Below, piece by piece: positions 50,544 through 59,223 of a stretch of 64,000 bases of DNA (positions are counted from its first letter, which is position 1; every line of letters starts with the position of its first letter). Made by a program: the position numbers and the translations under genes. The stretch is from Ruminococcus sp. XPD3002 (lineage in GTDB: Bacteria; Bacillota; Clostridia; Oscillospirales; Ruminococcaceae). The notes beneath the pieces were generated by a model. The model was not told the origin of the DNA. It made no database searches and saw nothing but the letters and a program-made list of their open reading frames with translations. The stretch spans positions 1 to 64,000 of the forward strand of contig FPJT01000003.1 in the NCBI GenBank assembly GCA_900119535.1, read 5' to 3'.

Positions 50544-52481
50544 TCACTTCATTGATTCTCTTGTATAGTCAAGGAGTCCGCCTGCAAGCATGATATCCTT
50601 TGTACGTCCTGAAAGCTCGCAGAGTACGGGGATCTCAGCGCCGTTTGTCTTGTTGACTACAGTAAGCTCCGACTTTCCTTCTGCAACTGCCTTTCTGACG
50701 TCGGCAAGCACAAGCTCGTCACCCTGTGCTATCTTGTCATAGTCAGCCTCGTTCACGAATGTGAGAGGAAGGATTCCTGCATTGATTAAGTTAGCTCTGT
50801 GGATACGTGCAAATGACTTCACAAGAACTGCCTTTACGCCAAGGTAAAGAGGTGCAAGTGCTGCATGTTCACGGGATGAACCCTGTCCGTAGTTTGAACC
50901 GCCTACGATTATGCTCTTGCCAAGTGACTTTGCTCTCTCAGGGAAGCTCTCGTCACAGACAGCAAAGCAGTGCTGTGAGATCTTCGGGATATTTGAACGG
51001 AGAGGAAGTATCTTAGCTCCCGCAGGCATAATGTGGTCTGTTGTTATATTGTCGCCAACCTTGAGAGATACAGGTGCATCTATAGTTTCAAGGAGCGGAG
51101 ATGTTTCCGGATAAGGCTTGATGTTTGGTCCGCGGAGGATCTCTACGCTGTCCATTTCCTCAGCAGGTGCAGGAGGTACTATCATGTTATCATTGATTGT
51201 GAATTCCTCAGGAAGCTTGAATTCAGGCATATCACCGAGATCTCTCGGATCTGTAAGGTAGCCTGTAAGTGCTGATGCAGCTGCCATTTCAGGAGATACA
51301 AGGTAGATCTGTCCGTCCTTTGTTCCAGAACGTCCCTCAAAGTTACGGTTGAATGTACGGAGTGAGATTCCCTTTGAGTTAGGCGACTGTCCCATACCGA
51401 TACATGGACCGCATGCACTCTCGAGGATTCTTGCACCTGCGTCGATAAGTATAGCAAGTGCGCCGTTCTCAGCCATCATGTTGAGAACCTGCTTTGAACC
51501 GGGTGCGATAGCGAGTGAAACATCGGGATGAACTGTCTTGCCCTTGAGGATATGTGCTACCTTGAGCATATCAAGGAGAGATGAATTCGTGCATGAACCG
51601 ATACAAACCTGATCTATCTTAAGCTTGCCTATCTCTTCAACGCTCTTTACGTTGTCAGGAGAGTGAGGACATGCAGCAAGAGGTACAAGTGTGCTGAGGT
51701 CAATATTCAGTTCCTCATCGTACTCTGCATCAGGATCAGCTGCAAGAGGAGTCCATACCTCTTCACGCTTCTGTGCCTTAAGGAACTGCTTTGTTACTTC
51801 GTCTGAAGGGAATATGGATGTAGTTGCACCAAGTTCTGCTCCCATGTTTGTGATAGTAGCTCTCTCAGGTACAGAAAGAGTCTTTACGCCTTCGCCGCAG
51901 TACTCTATTACCTTGCCAACGCCGCCCTTGACTGACATTCTTCTCAGAACTTCAAGGATAACGTCCTTTGCAGCTACCCACGGACGAAGCTTGCCTGTGA
52001 GGTTTACCTTTACGACCTTAGGGCATGTTATGTAGTATGCGCCGCCGCCCATAGCAACAGCAACATCAAGTCCGCCTGCGCCGATAGCGATCATACCGAT
52101 ACCGCCGCCTGTAGGTGTATGACTGTCAGAACCGATAAGGGTCTTACCGGGGATACCAAAACGCTCAAGATGTACCTGATGGCAGATACCGTTGCCCGGA
52201 CGTGAGAAGTATATACCGTGCTTCTTTGCTACGCTGCCTATGAAGCGGTGATCGTCGGCATTCTCGAAGCCGCTCTGAAGAGTGTTGTGGTCTATATAAG
52301 CTACCGAACGCTCTGTCTTTACACGAGGTACACCTATAGCCTCGAATTCGAGGTAAGCCATTGTACCTGTAGCGTCCTGTGTGAGAGTCTGATCGATACG
52401 GATGCCGATCTCCTGACCCTTGACATACTCGCCGTCAACGAGATGTGCCTTGAGTATTTTTTCAGTAAGTGTTAAACCCAA
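50544..52481 (-). CDS. acn: Aconitate hydratase
   Basis: 645 residues. The start is best placed at the TTG 52481 (reads MGLTLTEKILKAHLVDGE), eight bases after AAAGGA; the longer frame from 52499 would include the ribosome site. Cluster ligands in CIGSCTNSS and ACGPCIGMGQSP; substrate loop GSNYGQGSSREHAA in the swivel domain. It interconverts citrate and isocitrate. First gene of the operon; a Rex-like box overlaps its -35. No citrate synthase gene lies in the window. Confidence 0.93.
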   Translation of the reverse strand: MGLTLTEKILKAHLVDGEYVKGQEIGIRIDQTLTQDATGTMAYLEFEAIGVPRVKTERSVAYIDHNTLQSGFENADDHRFIGSVAKKHGIYFSRPGNGICHQVHLERFGIPGKTLIGSDSHTPTGGGIGMIAIGAGGLDVAVAMGGGAYYITCPKVVKVNLTGKLRPWVAAKDVILEVLRRMSVKGGVGKVIEYCGEGVKTLSVPERATITNMGAELGATTSIFPSDEVTKQFLKAQKREEVWTPLAADPDAEYDEELNIDLSTLVPLAACPHSPDNVKSVEEIGKLKIDQVCIGSCTNSSLLDMLKVAHILKGKTVHPDVSLAIAPGSKQVLNMMAENGALAILIDAGARILESACGPCIGMGQSPNSKGISLRTFNRNFEGRSGTKDGQIYLVSPEMAAASALTGYLTDPRDLGDMPEFKLPEEFTINDNMIVPPAPAEEMDSVEILRGPNIKPYPETSPLLETIDAPVSLKVGDNITTDHIMPAGAKILPLRSNIPKISQHCFAVCDESFPERAKSLGKSIIVGGSNYGQGSSREHAALAPLYLGVKAVLVKSFARIHRANLINAGILPLTFVNEADYDKIAQGDELVLADVRKAVAEGKSELTVVNKTNGAEIPVLCELSGRTKDIMLAGGLLDYTRESMK

Positions 52482-52513
52482 TGAAATCAGTCCTTTCAAT
52501 ACATATATATTTT

Positions 52514-52542
52514 ATTTTACTACATAAAAGTATGTTTGTCAA
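52514..52542 (-). promoter_or_regulatory. Promoter of acn operon
   Basis: Minus strand TTGACA (52542-52537), 17-base spacer, TAAAAT (52519-52514). Confidence 0.8.
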
Positions 52543-52553
52543 GATTTAAACAA
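52536..52553. promoter_or_regulatory. rex box: Rex-type operator overlapping the acn -35
   Basis: On the minus strand TTGTTTAAATCTTGACAA agrees with TTGTTAA-N4-TTAACAA at 12 of 14 positions and covers the -35 hexamer, the right place for repression. Confidence 0.65.
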
Positions 52554-52605
52554 AGTAAATCCAAAATTAAATACTTCATAGATGTTAGTATATACAAAGC
52601 CTATA

Positions 52606-52634
52606 TTGACTAAGTTGTATACTTATGATATAAT
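52606..52634 (+). promoter_or_regulatory. Promoter of ICMT-like gene
   Basis: TTGACT (52606-52611), 17-base spacer, TATAAT (52629-52634). Confidence 0.8.
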
Positions 52635-52665
52635 TAATTTACATTTTTATTTAAGGAGGTTTATA

Positions 52666-53337
52666 ATGAACAAGAAAATATTTATACAGGCATTTACAAA
52701 ATTTATCTTCGGTTTTCTTATCATCGCTCTGCTTTTGTTTATTCCCGCAGGTGGTCTGGATTACCGTAACGGATGGCTCTTTATATTCCTTCTGTTTCTG
52801 CCTATGCTTATCGTCGGTATCATAATGATGTTCAAACAGCCCGAGCTCCTGAAAAAGCGTCTTAATGCAAAAGAAAACGAAACCGAGCAGAAGTCCGTTA
52901 TAGCGCTGAGCGGCATAATGTTCACAGCTGCATTTGTTGCAGCAGGTCTGAATCACCGCTTTCAATGGCTTATCCTGCCTGATGCTGTTTTTTATATCTC
53001 CGCAGCAGTGTTCATCCTCGGCTATCTTATGTATGCGGAAGTTCTCCGTGAAAACGTTTATCTTTCAAGAACTGTTGAGGTTCAGGAAGAACAGACTGTT
53101 ATAGACTCGGGGTTATACGGGATAGTCCGTCATCCTATGTACTGTTCAACACTGATCCTGTTTTTGTCAATGGGACTTGTACTCGGCTCGGTGTTTTCGT
53201 TTATAATACTTCTGTCCTATATCCCTATCATTGCAAAGCGTATTAAAAACGAAGAAGAGGTTCTGTCCCACGGACTAAAAGGCTATGATGAATATAAAAA
53301 GAAGGTCAGATACAAAGTTATACCGTTTATATGGTAA
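52666..53337 (+). CDS. Isoprenylcysteine carboxyl methyltransferase-like membrane protein
   Basis: 223 residues from ATG 52666 (AAGGAGG 7 bases upstream; earlier codons precede the ribosome site). About five membrane helices. The conserved C-terminal part GLYGIVRHPMYCSTLILFL has the RHPxY motif of the ICMT/PEMT group, and RIKNEEEVL...GYDEYKKKVRYKVIPFIW is typical of its end. Bacterial members methylate unknown small or lipid substrates. Monocistronic, divergent from acn. Confidence 0.85.
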   Translation: MNKKIFIQAFTKFIFGFLIIALLLFIPAGGLDYRNGWLFIFLLFLPMLIVGIIMMFKQPELLKKRLNAKENETEQKSVIALSGIMFTAAFVAAGLNHRFQWLILPDAVFYISAAVFILGYLMYAEVLRENVYLSRTVEVQEEQTVIDSGLYGIVRHPMYCSTLILFLSMGLVLGSVFSFIILLSYIPIIAKRIKNEEEVLSHGLKGYDEYKKKVRYKVIPFIW

Positions 53338-53353
53338 AAAAACGCAGCAAAAT

Positions 53354-53384
53354 GCCCGAAGGAAATATCCTTCGGGCTTATCTT
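53354..53384. terminator. Terminator between ICMT-like gene and lysA
   Basis: GCCCGAAGGA / TCCTTCGGGC stem with an AATA loop. TTATCTTTT follows on plus and ATTTTGC on minus, so it can serve both convergent genes. Confidence 0.8.
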
Positions 53385-54680
53385 TTATATATCGTTTCTG
53401 ATTATATCGTCGAGAGTCTCTCTCTTTACTGCAACGCGTGAAGCTCCGTCCTTTACGAAAACTACAGCAGGCTTCTGGAGTCTGTTGTAATTCGACGACA
53501 TAGAGTAGTTATAAGCGCCTGTAGCAAGTACCGCTATTATATCGCCGCTTTCAGCATGCTGAAGGGGCATATTCTCGCCGATAAGGTCTCCGCTTTCACA
53601 GCACTTTCCTGCGATAGTAACCTTCTCACTGCGTTCCTCGTTCGCCTTATTAGCAACGAGTGCAGAATACTCGGATCCATAGAGTATATATCTCGGATTA
53701 TCAGGCATACCGCCGTCAACAGATACATATGTGCGGATATTCGGTATCTCCTTGCGGGCACCAACTGTGTAAAGTGTTATACCTGCCGGAGCTGCAATAG
53801 AACGTCCGGGTTCGATGTAGATGAAAGGCTGTGCAATGCCAAGTCTCTCGCACTCCCCTGCAACTACCTTCGATACGCGCTCCATATACGTCTCGAATGG
53901 TGAAGGATCGTCGCTGTCAAGGTACTTGATGCCGAATCCGCCGCCGAGGTTGAGTCCCTTGATCTCATAATCAAGCTTGTTCTTTATCTCGGAAATAAAG
54001 CCGATCATAACTCTTGCAGCTTCCTCGAAAGGTGCGATGTCAAATATCTGTGAACCGATATGGCAGTGGATACCTGTAAGCTCTACATTGCTGCATGCTA
54101 CAGCCTGCTTTACAGCTTCAAAAGCCTCTCCTGTTTCAAGTGCGAATCCAAACTTGCTGTCTATCTGTCCCGTCTTTACGAAATCATGTGTATGAGCATC
54201 TATACCGGGCTTTATCCTGAACATTATAGAAGGCTTCTTTCCAAGCTCGGCAGCTATCTTTTCAAGACGCTCCAGCTCGCTTATATTGTCAACTATAATG
54301 TGTCCGACGCCGACTTCTACTGCGTAGCGAAGCTCCTCATCTGTCTTGTTATTACCGTGGAAGCCTATCTTCTTAACGTCAAAACCTGCCTTTACTGCTG
54401 TATAGAGTTCACCGATAGATACAGCATCGAGACCTGCCCCCTCGCTGTTTATGATGCGGCACATCTCCATGCATGAGAACGCCTTGCTTGCATAGTGAAC
54501 CTCACCGCGTCCGCCGTAGTACTTCTCCATGCTGTCCATAAAACGGCGTACAGCCTTTCTGACCATATTCTCGTCCATTACGTATAACGGGGTTCCGTAC
54601 TCTGCTGCAAGTTCAGTTGTATCTGCGCCGCCAAAGGTGAAATGTCCCTCAGCAGTAACGCCCATATTCTCGTATAACAT
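53385..54680 (-). CDS. lysA: Diaminopimelate decarboxylase
   Basis: 431 residues; ATG 54680, 3 bases after the engB stop. PLP lysine in HYASKAFSC, HCHIGSQIFD, glycine-rich NLGGGFGI, EPGRSIAAPAG and the substrate loop CCESGDLIGE. It makes lysine from meso-diaminopimelate. Last gene of the lon-engB-lysA cluster. Confidence 0.95.
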   Translation of the reverse strand: MLYENMGVTAEGHFTFGGADTTELAAEYGTPLYVMDENMVRKAVRRFMDSMEKYYGGRGEVHYASKAFSCMEMCRIINSEGAGLDAVSIGELYTAVKAGFDVKKIGFHGNNKTDEELRYAVEVGVGHIIVDNISELERLEKIAAELGKKPSIMFRIKPGIDAHTHDFVKTGQIDSKFGFALETGEAFEAVKQAVACSNVELTGIHCHIGSQIFDIAPFEEAARVMIGFISEIKNKLDYEIKGLNLGGGFGIKYLDSDDPSPFETYMERVSKVVAGECERLGIAQPFIYIEPGRSIAAPAGITLYTVGARKEIPNIRTYVSVDGGMPDNPRYILYGSEYSALVANKANEERSEKVTIAGKCCESGDLIGENMPLQHAESGDIIAVLATGAYNYSMSSNYNRLQKPAVVFVKDGASRVAVKRETLDDIIRNDI

Positions 54681-54683
54681 TAT

Positions 54684-55319
54684 TTACACATCCTCACTTA
54701 TCGTATTTGTATCATCTTCTTCATCAAAAGCTATGTCTTCAACTATTTGTCTCAGTTCTTCCACGCCCTCGTATGTCTGGGATGAGAACGGTACAACATG
54801 CATCTCATCAAAGTATGGTATCTCTTCAGAGAAAGCTTCCATTCTCTTTATGCGCTCGTTCTTTTTCAGCTTGTCGGCTTTGGTGAGAACGAGTACAAAG
54901 GGCATTTCAGCGTCGATAAGGTAATTTATCATGTGGATATCGTCCTTTGTAGGTGCATGGCGCATATCCACCAGCATGAACACAAGACGTATATCTCTTT
55001 CGGAATTGAGGTAGCCCTCTATAAGACCTGCCCATCGCTCCTTCTCGGACTTAGCAACCTTTGCATATCCGTAACCGGGAAGGTCCACGAAATATATATG
55101 CTCAAGTCCGTAGAAGTTGATAGTTGCCGTCTTTCCGGGAACGGAGCTGACTCTCGCAAGGTTCTTCCTGTTAAAAAGTTTATTTATAAGCGTGGATTTT
55201 CCCACATTCGAGTGTCCCGCAAAGGCTATCTCTATCCTGTCCTGCGGCGGGATCTGTGAGAACTTGCCGTAGGATGCGATGTATTCCGCTTTATTGTAAT
55301 TCAGTTTCACCTGCCGCAC
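54684..55319 (-). CDS. ysxC: Ribosome biogenesis GTPase YsxC/EngB
   Basis: 211 residues; 12 bases after lon. G1 AGHSNVGKST, G3 VDLPGYGYA, G4 LTKADK, and the start VKLNYNKAEYIASYGKFSQIPP typical of the EngB group. It is needed for large-subunit assembly. The lon-engB order is common in Firmicutes. The acidic C-terminal tail (DEEDDTNTISEDV) is longer than usual. Confidence 0.95.
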   Translation of the reverse strand: MRQVKLNYNKAEYIASYGKFSQIPPQDRIEIAFAGHSNVGKSTLINKLFNRKNLARVSSVPGKTATINFYGLEHIYFVDLPGYGYAKVAKSEKERWAGLIEGYLNSERDIRLVFMLVDMRHAPTKDDIHMINYLIDAEMPFVLVLTKADKLKKNERIKRMEAFSEEIPYFDEMHVVPFSSQTYEGVEELRQIVEDIAFDEEDDTNTISEDV

Positions 55320-55331
55320 TTCCTTCCGTAT

Positions 55332-57674
55332 TTATTTTATCAGTGCCGTATCGAGTACAGTGCTGAGATCCTCAGCATATACGAACTCTATGGCATCCTT
55401 TACTACATCGTCCACTTCTTCAAGGTCCGGCTTATTAGCGAAAGGGATTATGACAGTCTTTATCTCAGACTTATATGCAGCCATTGTTTTTTCCCTGAGT
55501 CCGCCTATTGCAAGTACCTTGCCGTGAAGTGTTATCTCACCTGTCATTGCTATGTCAGCTCTTACCGCCTTGCCTGAAAGTGCAGAAACAAGAGCTGTTG
55601 TCATGGTAACGCCTGCTGAAGGACCGTCCTTCGGTACAGCGCCCTCTGGTGCGTGTATGTGGATATCCTTTTCCTTGTGGAAATTAGGATCAATGCCGTA
55701 CTTATCCGCAACGCTTCTTACATAGCTTACCGCTATCTTAGCGCTTTCCTTCATGACATCGCCCAGTGAACCGGTGACCTCTATCTTGCCGCTTCCGTCA
55801 AGTACCATTACCTCAATCGGCATCAGTACACCGCCTACGGAAGTCCAAGCAAGTCCGTTGACTACGCCAACCTGATCCTGCTTAGATGAAAGATCAGGCG
55901 AATATTTCTCAACACCGAGATATGTATGAACGTCCTTTTCCTTGATAGTCACGCGCTTTGCCTCACCTGAAGCTATCTTCTTTGCTGTCTTTCGGCAGAG
56001 TGAAGCTATATAGCGTTCAAGAGTTCTTACACCGGCTTCCTTTGTGTAAAGCTGTATGATCTTGTGTATAGCCTTGTCATCTATCTTGAGCTGTGAAGCC
56101 TTCAGTCCGTGTTCCTTGAGCTGCTTGGGAATAAGATGCTCCTTTGCAATATGGAACTTCTCCTCTGCTGTATAGCTCGGAAGCTCGATGACTTCCATAC
56201 GGTCCAGAAGCGGTCCCGGGATAGCTGAAACGTCATTTGCGGTTGTTATGAAAACTGCCTTGCTGAGGTCGAACGGGATCTCGATAAAGTGATCACGGAA
56301 AGCATTGTTCTGCTCACTATCAAGAACTTCCAGCATCGCCGATGAAGGATCGCCCTTTATATCACTGCAAAGCTTGTCTATCTCGTCAAAAAGGATCAGC
56401 GGATTTGCTGAGCCTGCCTGCTGGAGTGCTGTAATAACGCGTCCAGGCATTGCTCCTACGTATGTCTTTCTGTGGCCTCTGATATCAGCCTCATCACGAA
56501 CACCGCCAAGAGAAACTCTTGCGTACTTTCTACCCATCGCCTTTGCGATAGACTTCGCAATAGATGTCTTACCTATACCGGGAGGGCCCGCGAGACAGAT
56601 TATCTGTCCCTTTATCTCGGGATTCAGCATATGTACTGCAAGGAATTCGAGTATGCGTTCCTTGACCTTTTTTAGTCCGTAGTGATCCTTGTTCAGTATG
56701 TTCTCAGCCTTCTCTATGGACATTTTCGCCTTGGTGTACTTGCCCCACGGAAGGTCAAGAACTGTGTCAAGGTAATTCTTAATAACAAAGGCTTCCTGTG
56801 ATGAAGGCGGGAGCTTTGTAAGCTTATCGGCTTCCTTAAGAAGCTTATCCTGACTCTTGTCATCAAGCTTAAGCGCCATTATATCACTGATGTAATTGAA
56901 AGCCTCGTCACCTTCGTCCTCGCCAAGCTGTTCCTGTATAACTCTCAGCTGTTCACGGAGGTAATACTCTTTCTGTCCCTTGTCGATGCTGTTCTTTGTC
57001 TGCTCGTTGATGAGGTTTTCAAGTCCCAGTATCTCTACCTCTGATGTAAGGCATGCAAAAAGAACCGAAAGCTTATTTATTATATTGGATTCTTCAAGAA
57101 GTGTCTGCTTATCCCTGTAATTCAGGTTGCAGTTGAATGTTACTGCCTCGAAAAGCTTTATGGGATCATCCTGCGTCATTACAGATACAAGAAGCTCCTT
57201 CGGCATTCTCGGGAAGTATGAGGAATATCTCTCAAAAACGTCCTTGACCGAACGCATGAGTGCTTCCGCTTCTACCATGTCGTATTTTGCCCTTGAATAA
57301 GTTGGGGTGCGCTTTACCTCTGCCCTGAGTGCATCTCCGTCATCGATAAGTCTGACAAGATTTGCTTTGTATACACCCTCTACAAGGACCTTCATAATAT
57401 TATCAGGAAGCTTAAGCACCTGTTTTATCTCTGCAACTACACCGACCTTGTACAGATCTGATGCCTTCGGAGTGTCAACATACGTCTCGTGCTGTGTAAC
57501 GAGAAAAAGCTTTCCGTCATTTTTAAGAGCCTTCTCTATGGAAGCAACAGATTTATCCCTTGCTACATCAAAATGCATGACCATTTTCGGAAAGGCAACA
57601 AGTCCTCTCATGGCAACAGCATACATTACGTTTCCCGATTCCGTACTCTTATCACTTTTTATTGTCTGTTCCAT
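55332..57674 (-). CDS. lon: ATP-dependent protease Lon
   Basis: 780 residues from ATG 57674; GTG at 57686 is an alternative and the ribosome site is weak for both. N-terminal LON substrate domain (about 15-205), AAA+ module with Walker A GPPGIGKTS and Walker B LILFDEIDKL, and a C-terminal S16 protease domain with the catalytic Ser in PKDGPSAGVTM and a Lys in GLREKTMAAYKSEI. It degrades damaged and regulatory proteins in the cytoplasm. Confidence 0.96.
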   Translation of the reverse strand: MEQTIKSDKSTESGNVMYAVAMRGLVAFPKMVMHFDVARDKSVASIEKALKNDGKLFLVTQHETYVDTPKASDLYKVGVVAEIKQVLKLPDNIMKVLVEGVYKANLVRLIDDGDALRAEVKRTPTYSRAKYDMVEAEALMRSVKDVFERYSSYFPRMPKELLVSVMTQDDPIKLFEAVTFNCNLNYRDKQTLLEESNIINKLSVLFACLTSEVEILGLENLINEQTKNSIDKGQKEYYLREQLRVIQEQLGEDEGDEAFNYISDIMALKLDDKSQDKLLKEADKLTKLPPSSQEAFVIKNYLDTVLDLPWGKYTKAKMSIEKAENILNKDHYGLKKVKERILEFLAVHMLNPEIKGQIICLAGPPGIGKTSIAKSIAKAMGRKYARVSLGGVRDEADIRGHRKTYVGAMPGRVITALQQAGSANPLILFDEIDKLCSDIKGDPSSAMLEVLDSEQNNAFRDHFIEIPFDLSKAVFITTANDVSAIPGPLLDRMEVIELPSYTAEEKFHIAKEHLIPKQLKEHGLKASQLKIDDKAIHKIIQLYTKEAGVRTLERYIASLCRKTAKKIASGEAKRVTIKEKDVHTYLGVEKYSPDLSSKQDQVGVVNGLAWTSVGGVLMPIEVMVLDGSGKIEVTGSLGDVMKESAKIAVSYVRSVADKYGIDPNFHKEKDIHIHAPEGAVPKDGPSAGVTMTTALVSALSGKAVRADIAMTGEITLHGKVLAIGGLREKTMAAYKSEIKTVIIPFANKPDLEEVDDVVKDAIEFVYAEDLSTVLDTALIK

Positions 57675-57752
57675 AGTTTTCACCACATTTCTTTTTTCTC
57701 TTTATCTCTTTGATCTGATCCATTATTCTTCTCAATAATTTAGATAATACTT

Positions 57753-57781
57753 ATTATACTATAAATCCGTACTAATTGCAA
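57753..57781 (-). promoter_or_regulatory. Promoter of lon operon
   Basis: Minus strand TTGCAA (57781-57776), 17-base spacer, TATAAT (57758-57753). Confidence 0.75.
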
Positions 57782-57830
57782 GTGAAAATTCTGTGAGCAT
57801 TTTCATTATGTAATATTCCATAAAAATTAA

Positions 57831-57859
57831 TTGACACATACTAAATAATATGATATAAT
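57831..57859 (+). promoter_or_regulatory. Promoter of UDP-sugar pyrophosphorylase gene
   Basis: TTGACA (57831-57836), 17-base spacer, TATAAT (57854-57859). An inverted repeat AATGCT/AGCATT (57861-57884) directly downstream covers the start-site region and may be an operator. Confidence 0.8.
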
Positions 57860-57920
57860 AAATGCTGAGCAAATACTGAGCATTCATTATATTTGTTTTA
57901 TGCAATCATAAGGAGAACGT

Positions 57921-59153
57921 ATGCTAACATATAACGACGCTGAAAAAATACTCGCTGAATACGGTCAGGAACATATCCTGAAACACTTCGGCGAACTGAC
58001 AGAAACCGAACAGAGATCTCTTCTGGATCAGATCGAAAATATAGATTTTTCTCTCCTCGATAATCTCGATAAGGAAAAGAACTCAAACCTCAAAAGAGGC
58101 GTTTTCAAGCCTCTCGACGCTGTTACGACCGAAGATATAGCTTCCAATCGTGAAGATTATTTGAAAGTTGGTCTTGATGCCATTAAAAACGGTAAAACTG
58201 CCGCTGTCCTCCTTGCAGGCGGTCAGGGTACTCGTCTCGGGTTCGATAAACCCAAGGGCATGTTCAACGTAGGTGTGGACAGGGAACTTTATATCTTTGA
58301 ATGTCTTATCAATAACCTTAAAAAAGTTACTGACATGGCTGGGACTATGGTCCCGCTGTATATAATGACAAGTGAGATAAACAACCGTGATACCGTTGAT
58401 TTCCTCGAAGAGCATGACTACTTCGGATACGATAAGGAGTTCGTACGCTTCTTCATACAGGATATGGCTCCTGCTGTTGACTTCAACGGCAAGATCTATA
58501 TGGAGAGCAAATCTAAGATATGCTCATCTCCGAACGGCAACGGCGGCTGGTTCTCCTCACTGGTTAGAGCGGGACTCCTTGACGAAATAAAGGAAAAAGG
58601 CGTAGAGTGGATAAACGTTTTTGCTGTGGACAACGTTCTACAGCAGATAGCCGATCCTATGTTCATAGGTGCAGTCATAAGGTCGGGATGTGAGTCCGGC
58701 GGCAAGGTCGTAAGCAAAGCTGCTCCTGAGGAAAAAGTAGGTGTACTTTGTCTTGAAGATGACAAGCCTTCTATCGTTGAGTACTACGAAATGACTCCGG
58801 ATATGATCAATCTCAGAAAAGAGAACGGTCAGCTTGCCTATAAGTACGGCGTTATACTCAATTACCTTTTCAGCGTTGAAAAGCTCATGAACATCTACGG
58901 AAATGACCTACCCGTTCATATCGTTGAAAAGAAGATACCTCATATGGACGAAAACGGCAGATTCGTAACTCCCGAAAAGCCTAACGGTCACAAGTTTGAA
59001 ACACTCGTTCTCGACATGGTACATCAACACGATTCATGTCTTCCGTATGAAGTGGTAAGAAACAAGGAGTTCGCTCCCATAAAAAATGCCAAGGGCGTTG
59101 ATTCGGTTGAATCCGCCCGTGAACTTCTCAAAGAAAACGGCATTGAATTATGA
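57921..59153 (+). CDS. UDPGP-family UTP-sugar-1-phosphate uridylyltransferase
   Basis: 410 residues; ATG 57921 after AAGGAG. Nucleotide loop AAVLLAGGQGTRLGFDKPKGMF, then SPNGNGGWF and the metal-site region INVFAVDNVLQQIADP. This is the eukaryote-like UDPGP type 1 family (UDP-glucose or UDP-N-acetylhexosamine pyrophosphorylase), distinct from GalU. It supplies UDP-sugars for polysaccharide or wall synthesis. Which sugar it uses cannot be read off. Monocistronic. Confidence 0.88.
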   Translation: MLTYNDAEKILAEYGQEHILKHFGELTETEQRSLLDQIENIDFSLLDNLDKEKNSNLKRGVFKPLDAVTTEDIASNREDYLKVGLDAIKNGKTAAVLLAGGQGTRLGFDKPKGMFNVGVDRELYIFECLINNLKKVTDMAGTMVPLYIMTSEINNRDTVDFLEEHDYFGYDKEFVRFFIQDMAPAVDFNGKIYMESKSKICSSPNGNGGWFSSLVRAGLLDEIKEKGVEWINVFAVDNVLQQIADPMFIGAVIRSGCESGGKVVSKAAPEEKVGVLCLEDDKPSIVEYYEMTPDMINLRKENGQLAYKYGVILNYLFSVEKLMNIYGNDLPVHIVEKKIPHMDENGRFVTPEKPNGHKFETLVLDMVHQHDSCLPYEVVRNKEFAPIKNAKGVDSVESARELLKENGIEL

Positions 59154-59158
59154 TCACT

Positions 59159-59193
59159 AAAGACACTTTCTTCCTACAGAGAGTGTCTTTCCT
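59159..59193 (+). terminator. Terminator of UDPGP gene
   Basis: AAAGACACT / AGTGTCTTT stem with extra CTCT-type pairing near the loop, followed by CC and no long T run. Confidence 0.65.
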
Positions 59194-59223
59194 ATGTCAA
59201 TTATTTTTTACGGTGGTTGATTT

